In this document: positions 51,901 to 62,702 of the stretch, in pieces
How the letters are laid out: each line of letters opens with the position of its first letter
Position numbering within the stretch: position 1 is the first letter of the stretch
From: Pelargonium tetragonum
Taxonomy: Eukaryota; Streptophyta; Magnoliopsida; Geraniales; Geraniaceae
Direction: 5' to 3'
Length of the DNA: 64,000 nucleotides
NCBI GenBank assembly: GCA_036897445.1
Contig: JAYMTL010000074.1
Span: 30,628 to 94,627 of the forward strand
Translations under genes and position numbers: made by a program
The notes under the pieces: generated by a model
Seen by the model: only the letters and a program-made list of their open reading frames with translations
Databases searched by the model: none
Told to the model about the DNA's origin: nothing

Positions 51901-54900
51901 AGTATTATAATCTGATCTTATGCCTGAGAAGGAAAAACTTTTATAGACTACGGATTCTCTTATTCTCCACTAAACTAATAGCGCATCCCTTAAAGTGTAT
52001 TTTCGAATACTACCCGTTAAAGGTTCAAGATAGCTTAGCATCCATTTTGTTTTCATGTGATCCGTTAGAGAAACATAAGGAGCTTAAGAGTAAGAATACA
52101 TACGGGTCCCGGCAGGTTGTCCCTAAATCTTTCCTGTCAAAGTACTAGAGTAGTTTTTTCAAGGTTGAACTTAGAACAAAAAGGACTCTAATATCAAGAA
52201 ACCTTTACTAGATTTACTAGAAGGAGCGGGTCTTAATCTTGTTGAAACTGCATAAGTGTGCGATCCATATTACAAAAAAGTAGTGCAACATTCTTGTGGA
52301 CTCCTTTATGGAAATTAAGACTTACTTTGAGGATATCCCAATTTTTCAAAGCAGCTTTCGGATTTTCTTGTTGTAGAAGGAGTACTTTACACTAGCATTC
52401 CTAATGGATAAATATCTTACAGGCCCCTTTTGCTTCACCTTTTCTACCGGGGCTGTCTTAAATATAGCGTAAAACGGGCCTAAAATGTTAAAGAAAGTTT
52501 TCTGTTTGTATAATAACAAGGGTAACCTCAAAACAAGGGGCCGCGACCTGAAACTACACCTCTTAGATTAGGCCTTGCTTTTTAACTCTTTTGTTTGATT
52601 TGTTTGAACAGGAAAAATGAAAGGTTAGAAAACAATATTATTATAGGATAACTTTCGGCTTTAAATTTAAAAAGAGAAACCGGCATGAATACTAGCTTTT
52701 TAAAGCACAGAGTCATAAGAGAGCTTAAGAGAGATCCCCTTTAATATAGCAACGAAGTCGAAGGTTTGTAGTAGTAAAATTTTTCACAGAGTATTTGCAG
52801 TAATTCTAACTAGTATATCTTATAAAAAAGTCTCCAACGAACCTTTTCATTAGATCTTTTTTACTTTGATAAGGATATCACACTCGTACTTTTAGCTCCT
52901 ATTTTGTATTCTCTATGGCTATAGCTACTTCTATCCCGCAAGGCGTTTAAGGGTGGAGTTTTGCAATAAAAAAGGAACTTTTGCCAAGAGCTTTAATAAA
53001 GAGAAAGGCATAATTTTGCACGGATTAGGAATCTCCTAACTTAGCAATATCTACAATATATCCGTTATTGCTTACAAAGGATTCCTTAAAAAGTCCTATA
53101 TCTTTTCTCATAATCAGAACGTGTGATAAAAATCACAACAAGGAAATAGACAGGATTTTTTAAGTCTTTTGCTGGTCTTTATTTACTTCTGTCTAAGAAA
53201 GCGGATTGGTCTATCCAAAGTCTTTATAAATTCTTGCCAAGATCGTGAGTTTAGGTGCCTTTATATGATATAAAAATTGACTCCTAAAAAGTCCTCAGGT
53301 TTTCCATAAGCTATCTAAATTCATGTAAAACGTGTTCCCGAAATAATGAACTTTAATTCCGAGTTTATTTTCAAGGAATTTTGGGCATTTCTCAGTTTCA
53401 AAAAAAAAACTGAATTTAATATGAATGTTTCTTAGATACTTGGTGTTTATATTATAAAGGGCGTATTCAGAAACCTAAAATCCACTCTCCGAGCCGTTGA
53501 AATAGAAATAAAAAATAGAATAATACACTCTCTAACTAAGGATTTCATCCTTTTAAAAACCGACTCTATACAGAGAGCTCGGATATGCAATTTTCGAACA
53601 ACCTATAAAATCTCTAACAAAGGGCGAGAGATAAAAGGGTTACTTAAGGCCTCTCGCAAGGGACAGTAAGAGTTTTAATTACAGCTGCGAAACAGGTGTG
53701 CGTGAAATTAGGATTCCACTTGGATTTTATACTCGTCAATACATAGTGTTACTACTCTTTATATATTCACCTTTTGATTAGCTAATATAAGCGTTTAAAG
53801 AGGTTTTAACCTAGTCTCAATCTCGAATTGATCCTTAATTCGCGTTGGTTGGGAGTTTTTTCAGGAATTCCTCGTGTTTTTTCTTATTCAAAGAAGTCCT
53901 TTTTAGGTTCAACTTTACTTGGTCGGTTATCCTGATCCAGAGTATCCAACGCTTTATACTGCTTCTATTTTTACCATACTTTAATTTGTTTCAACTGGGT
54001 ATCCCCTTAAGTACATAATAGATTTTATAGACTTTAGCACCTTTTTTTAGTTGCTTTCGAAGATTTTTCCATTTCATTTAGATTAAGGGAATATACCGTA
54101 AGCCATAGTTTTTTGCACAATATGGCTGAAAAAGGTATTCTATTTGCTAAAGAATTTTGACAGATAAAAGCAGTGATAAAGTATGTAGATTTTGGAGAGG
54201 TATATGAACCCGGCACCTATACTTTAAAATGAGCCCCCTATTTCTAATTCTAATAAGTGGAACTTATCTCTAGCTTTTTATGGGTTATTCCTGTATTCAT
54301 TACTAGGCGGGCCTAGAAATAGCTGAGGAAACCTAAGTTGCAAAGTAGTGAACAGAAGTCTAGCCTCGGGTTTCCTTTATACTCTTTGTTTTTAATGCGG
54401 AAATTGACTATAGTTTCAATTCTAGGGTATACTCCCCCTCCAAAAATTCCAATAAATAAAAGGTATAAAGAAACCCTAGCCAGTTGTACTTAATTATATA
54501 AAATTCCCTTTATTAGGTCGGTCTCCCCTTCTAACTTAACCAGTTACAATTAAAGCAGAGCCCTGAAGCTATATGAAAATTTGACTTTAACGAAGCTCGG
54601 GGTTTCAACAGAGTGAGGTAATCCAGTCAATTTTAGATATGCATTGGTTTACTTTAGTACTTCTCATAAAATCCCATTATATTCAGAGGGTTTATTCTAA
54701 ATATTGAGTATTCTTGTTCTTTTTAGAAAGATTATGCTATGATCGTTATTTTTTCAAACCCCACCCCTTGTAAACGAGATAAAGGGGTATCGAATTTGCG
54801 GGGGTTTTAGATCTGACCTTTTAAGGCCCTAAATTTCTTCCTTTAATTTACAAGTGTTTTGTAACCCTCCGAAAAGCGTGAGAAATGGGCTCTAACTCTA

Positions 54901-57900
54901 TCGAATACTCTTCCGAGTAACAACTCTTAATTCGGTTGGGTGCTTTTTTTGTAAACACGATATTTTTACCTTTTTTCAAATCTATAAACTCCTTTTGATA
55001 CTGGAGCAGTATTTGAACCTATGTGTTAATTTAATATAGTATAAGGTATGCCGGCTGGTACGTTTGGTTTGTTAATCTCAGGTTAGCTCAAGATTTGCGT
55101 GTTATCGATTAATCAGGATAATCCTGTCCCCGCCCAAAAGAGGAGTTCTTTTATTTAAGCTTATACGAGAAGTAGTGTCCCCGGTAATATTCGGAACCCC
55201 TTTGCTTCAAAAAAGTATACAGTTATTTTTGTCTCATCAACAAGAAAACTGAAGGGTTTTCCACCAGGTAGAAAGATCTTAGTTGACCCCGCTTGTACTT
55301 ACTTATCTTATACCAGAAAGTTGAATAGTATAAGGGGTTAACCTTAAGAATTCGCTATCGTGTATCGTATTCCATTAAATAAAGCTCGATCTTATATATA
55401 AATTCTATACCCCAAAGGGCTTTTCCCAGCTTTTTGAGTGCAATTTCTAAAGTTACTGAAGTGTAAACCCATAAATTTTAGAGTACCACAAGTATTTCAT
55501 ATTTCAGCTCGGGGCTGGTCCACCAGGTTTAGTGAGGGGAAGTTATAACTCTTGTCGTCTAGATTACCCCCTGTAATCTTTCGCACTTAGTCCTTGTCTT
55601 GCTGAAAAGATGGAGGCCTTTTTGTTTGTAATCGTAGTAAGACCTTAGTGTAGTTACGTATTCTTTTGCAAGCTACATTGGGAAGCTCCGGAGATAAGTG
55701 TCAAGAACTTAACAAAAAGCATATGCGAAGTTAAGCTCTATTAGGGGCTCGATCAGCAAGGATTCCCGTCCATGTGCATACCCCATTTGATGACGACTCT
55801 CTAGTAGAAAGACCTTAGTCGCAATAAGGATAGGTGAAATCTAGTCAGCCATTTTCACAACAGTAAGGATAAGAAGGCTCCTTCAGTCTCTGGTTACTTT
55901 ATGTAGAATATCCGAGCTAAGTGAAGAAGAGCTTATGCTTGTTGAGATGAGCTTTTTCTACAGTGCTTCAACGTATTAGCTATTCTGCGACTCAGTCAAA
56001 ATATTGACGGTGCAAGTTCTTCTATATCCGAAAAATTTTCATAAGCTTCTTTCAAATCACTTAGACAGCAGTCCAAGAATCCTTTACATCTTCTTTGCAA
56101 TCGAAAAAGCAGCGCCCCAGATAAGCTTGAGTGAAAGCTCCCCGCGGGGGTCCTTTTTAAAGATTTTTTAGAGGAAATAAAGCGCATTCAAGGATCGCCG
56201 GTATTCTATCTTTCACGAGTCATTTATGCATCTTCTTCAGTCGGTAAAAAATAAGAAAAGAAAGTTCTTTTGGGTTCGAATCGCAGCAAGCTGAAGTGGA
56301 CTCATTTCATGTACAAGAAGTTTAAAAAAGAAAGAGAAACTTTTAATAGAATATAAATAGAAAATTGTTTGCTTGTACTACTCAAGAGCTAGTTCTAATT
56401 CCAAGCTTTTAGGTATCCTTATTTATAAATGAGTTAAGAAATTCTTGTAAAAGCTTCGTTAACTTTTACAGAACGACAGAGGATTTAAAGAAAAAAATTT
56501 ATCTTATCCCTTATGATACTAGTCTAAATCAGAGTCCTAATTTACGAGATGCAAGGAATTTTCGTCTAGAATTCTTTTCGAATTTCATTATTGTAGAGCT
56601 CGGAATAAAGATACGTTTGTTCTTTTCCCGTCAAGGACTTTTAGACGCCTTTTAGTAGCAGTGCTTTTTCGTATTTGTCAAGTTAAGTCAGGTAATTTAT
56701 CTAATTATACGGGGTATCCCGTTAGGAAGTCCCTGACGGATAAAGGAGAAGAGTCAATCTAATTTTATAGTAAAATTTTTATATGCGCAGGAGAACGTAG
56801 TTACCCTAATAAATAAGCAATACTAAGTTCTTTGTTATGCTTTTGAATTCCTATTTAATATCTGCGACTCGACAAACTTATAATCTATATCAAAAAGGAA
56901 AGATATACTGGTTATTACTTGACTCCTTTAGGAGAATAAGGAAACCGGAATACTCTAATCTGCTATACCCGGAGTAGTTCACATTAGGATTGTAGAGTTA
57001 TCTACCTGAAGCCTTTCACAACCCCCTAGAATTAACTAAGAGCTTAGAAATGTAGGTTCGAATGCAGTTATCCTTGTTTGTTATGGACTCCCCGATATGA
57101 AGCCTACTTATTTGTACACCGGTGCTTTTCCGCGAATCGGACAAACTCAAATTTTCATATTTAGTAAGAATACTCGACCCCCCGCTCTTGAACAGATATT
57201 AATATTTGATCTTGATCGGAATACTTGTTTCGTGTTTTACTAGGCATTTATATATATAATAGGGGCGGTATTCCTGTTAAAATTACTAGAGCTTCCTTGA
57301 CAAGTGCATAGCTAAAAAAAGACTCGATATTGATGCCATAGAGTCTCCCCCTTTCTTTAATAAAAAGATATTTTAGTATAAAAATAGAGTAAACAAACTT
57401 TTTTAAGATAACTTTTACAGGATTTTTGGATAAAAGGGGAAACTCTTGACTAGATTCTATAAGTGCTCAACATAGCTACTAAACTCCTGGAAAGGTGCTT
57501 TGCAAGGAAAATTTTTTTTTGAAATAAATAGGGGATTAAGAGCCCTCGTTTGCTAAGCAAAAGGGTAAGGACCCGCACTAGATAGAATCCTCTTTATAAT
57601 ATCAGATGGGTGTCTAACTCGAGCCTACCCCTACCTTAAGGTTTCTTTTTGTGCATTTTTAGGGGAATTTCGGGATAGTTTTGACTTTGTTTGTATTAAA
57701 AGTTCGTTCTAGTTAAAGGTGGAGGTAATGCTAGTTTTATAAAAGGGAGTAATCGGTAGAGCTGCAGCCCGGCAATAAAAAACCGAAAAAGGACTTTCCA
57801 TTTAATTAGAAATACCCTATAAAAACAAATATGTATACGGATACCCGCGAGTTAACAAGACCTATAGCTCTGTAACCTTCCTTTTTAGCATGGGACCCCG

Positions 57901-60810
57901 CGAGCTTAGTTTCTCACAGACAAGGAATCCCGGTCCTTTCAACGCCTACATTACCTCCTAGTCAAGTTTTTTGTTATAAATAGGTGTAAGGCACCCTATA
58001 TAACTCTAGTAACGATCGGTAACTCTTGTGCCAAATCCAGTCAAAAAGGTTTTTAGTAAAAGCTAGAGATTCTATATACATAAAAAATTCTTCCATTATC
58101 TAATCTAACCCTTGGCCCGGACATATAACACTTATTAAGTCTTTGCCAGCTATAACTCTGCTTTGACTAATTTATCGATATTGCATGAGCTTACTTTTTA
58201 GAGGTTTAAACCCCCATACGTTTCCTAGAATTCTTATAAAAAATTCTTTATATCAAAATACCCCTAGGAGTCTCTCTCTCAAATGGCTGCTACTAAACAC
58301 TTCAAAGCTTCCTTTATTATAGCGATAGGCCTGTAACCTGCTCTTAACTGACAAAATTATCGGTAAGGCAGTAAAAATTAGAAGACCTTTTGATCACACG
58401 ATAATACCTTAGATTAAAAGCGACAGGACTCGCTTAACTTTTTGGAAATATTCCTTTAAAAACTAATGAACTGCGGCAAGAATATAAAGGGGCCGGCTTT
58501 TGGTCGTGGGTGTTCCCAGTTTTATCTAAAAACTAGAAAAGAAACAAGGTATACGTTAGAAACTTATAATAGACAGAAGGTATAAACAAAAAGAGGAAAG
58601 AAGCCCTGTTATCTCAATGGAATGGTCCTAAGTAACCAGTTAACGCAAAGTAAAGCTTAAGTCTTGCCTAAGGGCTTTTATCAACAACAAAAAATCCGAT
58701 ATAACTAAGCCCGGAATTATAGGGTTTTCTAGTTAAAGAGCTCTCGTAACCAGCTTGACTTATATACTATTCGTCGTGGAATCCTTAATTAGAGAGTCCG
58801 GTTTAGTACAAAATCAGGTAAAACAGGAGCCTGAAAGTTGTCAAATCGAAATATTTCATTTTATTCTCACTCAGTTGACGAAACTGCCGCGTCCCTTACT
58901 ATGGATTTGCTTTACTTATAGATAAACACGCTAAATAGGATCCACCCTTCCTAGTCCTATATAAAGAAATTCTCTTGGCCTCTACCCATTTCCATATCCG
59001 GGAATACTCTACACTTGTTCATACGACTGCGTAGTTATTCTTTTTAGATGACATCCACATGTCCGAATTGCTGTTTTCAAAAGTTCATAAGAGAATTGAG
59101 TGCCCTCTTGGCGGAGCTTGTGTAAATTCTAAGACTTAGTAATGACTTTATACCTATAAACGAAGGCTTTTAAAACTCCAATGGAAGAATTAAAGGGTTT
59201 TCCTCGAAAATCCTTATTGGATTACTTTGAGGATAGGGAAACCCCCGTAAATAAAAATCTTGTAATTTAAATTATAAAAACAAGAAAATCCTGAGTAGGG
59301 GTGTTGAACACAGCATCTCCGAGCAGCTTCCTTAAAGGAATCGGGACACACTTTAAGCTAGTTGTGGGTTTGACTACATTATAGATTTAACGAATACTAA
59401 AAATAAGAAATCGTAAGAGTTCTAATTGTTTTACACTTTTTAGGAATTCCCTTTTTAAGTTTACTGGAAATAAAAAAAGTAAGAAACCTCAGAGAGTCTT
59501 AAAATATTAGGGAGTTATTTACTGGATAGGTTTTTCTATTAGGCACCGATCCTATGAAGTAAGGTAGGACTTTCATTTGGTTTAACACTTTTCTGACTAA
59601 ACGGGAGTTTACCCTAAAAGTAGCACTTGCGTTGTATATAAGTTATTAATGTTTTGATCAGGAGCAAGAGCAAAGAGGGGCTAAAAAAGGAATCGTCGAA
59701 GGGGGCTCTCATACCTCATACAAACAAGGGAATCCTATTATTTCAATTCAAAATCCAAATAGAAAGTCACGGTCTCGATACAAGAGGGAGCTTAAAGTCT
59801 TGTGCAAACTTTGCAAATTCTATACCAAGAAAGTTTAGGACACTAGTTTCAAGGTAGTTACCTTTTTTTCTATAAGGACAAAATCCTGTGATACATTATT
59901 TTCTACCAATATAGGCAACTCTTTAGGAGTAAATCATATTTGAAATGTTTGGCATTAAGTTGATAACATAGGGGTAGCGGGTATCTACTAATTGTTAATC
60001 TTTTTTTTCGTACAAGAATTGAGGGAGGGTGAAACACCTTTTTTAAAAATTTCTCTAATTCTAATAAAAAGGTGGTCTTTGGATTCTGTAATATGCCGGA
60101 AGCTGGAAAACCCTCTCCTTACTACCTTATGAATCACTAGGTTTTTTCCAAGATATTAGTTATTTTTATCTTCTCAATTCTAAAGGAAGACTTTTCCTGT
60201 GGTTGGAAACTTTATAACTAATCATAAAATCCCTTTGTTGGGTTTAGATTGTAAGAGAGGACTTCCCAAATTCTCACATTGTAACAGGACTTTCTTAAGT
60301 AGTTCTATATAAAGTCTTTCGCAAGCTACACTAATTCCATACTTTGACTTTCCTTGTTCTAAAACAGCGACAGTCCTGTTTAATTCAAGGTTACGTGCTC
60401 GCTACTTAACTTTAGGGCATACCGGCACAAAAAGGGGTTTTCCTTAGAATTTTGGAAATATGAGGTTAATAGCATTCTAATTTTCTCGATTTCATAGGGA
60501 TGTAACTTCCTTTAGTAAGCTAGCTTCCTTAATTATATAACTATACATTACCTGACTTTAAATTAATAGTGATTGCGACCTTATTGTACTGTAATAAAAA
60601 GATTTGAACCTTTGAATGCTTGTATCAAAAAAGCGGTGCCTTCTGCGCCCACTTTCAGGATCATGTAATAGGGGACTTGTCTTATAGAGTAAAAGACAAC
60701 TTTTATACAACTTAGGCAGTGGTACTAAATAAAATTCCGGACTTTTAGGGGCTTCTTATAAATAAATACCAATTAGGATAGGTTTCCTCTCAGTCTTGTA
60801 AATAAGCATT
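45950..60810. other. Gene-free background, 14.9 kb
   Basis: The largest stretch without an island. No gene, RNA or long repeat supported; frames at 50844 and 51515 open at TTG, and those at 52346, 54034, 55996 and 59654 are short with no recognisable content. Hand count over 52021-52260: TpA 21, ApT 14, CpA 12, TpG 11, ApC 11, GpT 16, in the RIP-like direction. Confidence 0.6.
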
Positions 60811-61062
60811 TCAGCAAAAATTTTTATCTTAGTATTTCTGTAACCAGGACTCAAGCTTAGTGATACAAAACGAAGTTATTATTTAAAAGGATGTAGCTAT
60901 AAAATGAAATTAGCTTACTTACAATGAATTAAATGCCTCGGGTTTCAATATTCTACTACCGAATGCCCTACTCGTATTTCGTACTGATTTGCCTTAAACG
61001 CTCTACTTAGAATTTTTTCGGGATATAAGACAAATACAGATAGCTAGGACCCAGAAGATAGA

Positions 61063-61076
61063 GATACAGACTAAGA
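61063..61076 (+). repeat. 14-base dispersed motif, copy 3
   Basis: Third exact copy of GATACAGACTAAGA (others 6231, 7488). On the minus strand it reads Leu-Val-Cys-Ile in the main frame of island H, as at 7488 in island A. Confidence 0.6.
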
Positions 61077-61144
61077 AAAGTAGAGGTATGAAACAAAAAA
61101 AAGAAGTTGTTGCTTATTATAGGTAAGTAGGATTTTAGTATACT

Positions 61145-61159
61145 CTTAATTACATTACC
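61145..61159 (-). repeat. 15-base motif, TAA form, copy 3
   Basis: Minus-strand GGTAATGTAATTAAG, inside island H. In the main frame of that island it reads Val-Met-(TAA)-Leu-Arg. Confidence 0.65.
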
Positions 61160-62687
61160 CCCCTTCGCTACGCTATATCAGGTAGAATAAATAACTTATC
61201 TATGTAATATAGAGTAAGATAGGGTTTCTAGCCGCTTTATATTATAGCAGAAATAAGACAAGAGAAAGTTTACCCACTCTATCCTATATACTTAACTTAA
61301 TAGATACTACTATTTTGTTATTCCTATCTAATATATACCTATAAAAAGAAGAAGACTAATACAATACTATATAAAATGTTATAACTCTAACACCTAACTT
61401 CTCTAAGATACAATAACTCCTTACGAGATAGGTAAAACAAACAAGTAGAGTCACACTACAGGCTAGTAGAATACAGCTACAATAGGTACCAGCTGCAAGA
61501 AGAGTATAGCCCATAAGAAAGCAATCGAGATAGAGATCCGGAGTCTAGCTTTTTAAGAAAGGTACAGCTCTAAAGCAAGAAGTCCGCAGGGTGTAAAAGA
61601 GTTTTTGTTTAAGTATCAGGACGCTTTATTACAGAAAAGCAAAGTTTTAATAGCATATAGTTTTTGGTTAAAAAGTTTTACAGTAGAAATAGTAGAATGG
61701 AACAAAGTAGGAAAAGACAATTCTTGGATTGATTAATTAGAAAGATTTTAAGGGTAACAAAAAAGTTGTATTCCCTGTAATAACTGAGTAATTGGCTTGT
61801 CCTGTGAATTAAAATACCTAAGCCTCCTTAATATATTATTAGAAATCCTTTGATCCGGAAGATAAAGGGTGGTACTGATATAGTATCCTCTAAAAAAAGC
61901 ATCCTTAAGGAATTAGGCCCCTTTGAAAGTACGCCAGGCTGGCTTTATTATTTCAGAGCTTCCACAATCTTTATCTAACCTTTAGATTAGAACCTATAGT
62001 ATTCCGTAGTCGCAGGCTCAAACTTTTTATATGAAATTAACCTCGACTTCTCTTACTTCTGATCCTAAGAGCCCTCCATATAACTGAACTTCCTAACAGC
62101 GGGCGGGTAAACACTAGGAAGCCCTTTTAATCTTCCTAAGATTCTTTTCTGGTACCAACAAAGAAAGTGCAGAGATACTCTATAAAAGTTGAGAAAACTA
62201 GATCCCCTACTTTAGTACCATATCCTGTAGATAAGAACTGAAAAAGCTATTTACTATATATTATGACTGCAGCTTATAATAAATATAAAATACCTCTTAA
62301 ATCTAATACTAGAAAATTAAGAAAAAGCAAGAGTTCCGATCCCGTAACACTGCTAAAAAATCCCTCCTAAACGCTAACATAAACTTACAAAAGGACTATC
62401 TATATACTATATTATATTATTTATGGGGAAACCATAATATATATAACTTAAAAAACCCGACTTCTGTTAACTTCCCAAGTTATATACTTTTTCTCTTGTC
62501 TTTAACTAGAAACAGAGGAACCACAAGGGCAATTCTCTTTTTTATCTATCCCATTCTAGCTAGACTCTGTATCACTTCTTACGAGCCCTACTCTTATTGT
62601 TATGGGTCTTATTGAGAACTAAAAATAGAAACTGGAAAACAACAAGAATAAAACAACCCATCCTTTAGAGTCTAATCTGGGACTCCT

Positions 62688-62702
62688 CTTAATTACATTA
62701 CC
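62688..62702 (-). repeat. 15-base motif, TAA form, copy 4
   Basis: Minus-strand GGTAATGTAATTAAG, about 115 bases upstream of the start of the long frame of island H and 1.5 kb from copy 3 in the same orientation. Flanks differ. Confidence 0.65.

Larger units (their letters stand above)
60811..62574 (-). pseudogene. Long TAA/TAG-interrupted frame (island H)
   Basis: On the minus strand, between TGA 62574-62572 and TGA 60813-60811, one frame has no TGA for 587 codons while carrying many TAA/TAG. Read as Gln these fall in polar contexts, for example MEGSQDQKQEKSR coded near 62070, YIRQEQQNSSIYQVKYIG coded near 61270 and LEWDRQKREL near the start. A hydrophobic segment LLFLVCISIFWVLAICICLI is coded near 61050. 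The core 61020-61560 is strongly TpA-rich; plus-strand CpA is about 25 against TpG about 7 there. TCA on the plus strand occurs only about nine times in 1.76 kb, so TGA is rare in all minus frames and the long run is not in itself proof of coding. Two 15-base motifs (61145, 62688) and one 14-base motif (61063) fall within or next to it. No family recognised. Confidence 0.3.

Noticed and set aside
60595-60670. tRNA on the minus strand (GATTTGAACC word)
   Set aside because: The T stem pairs but no matching acceptor strand exists at the right distance.
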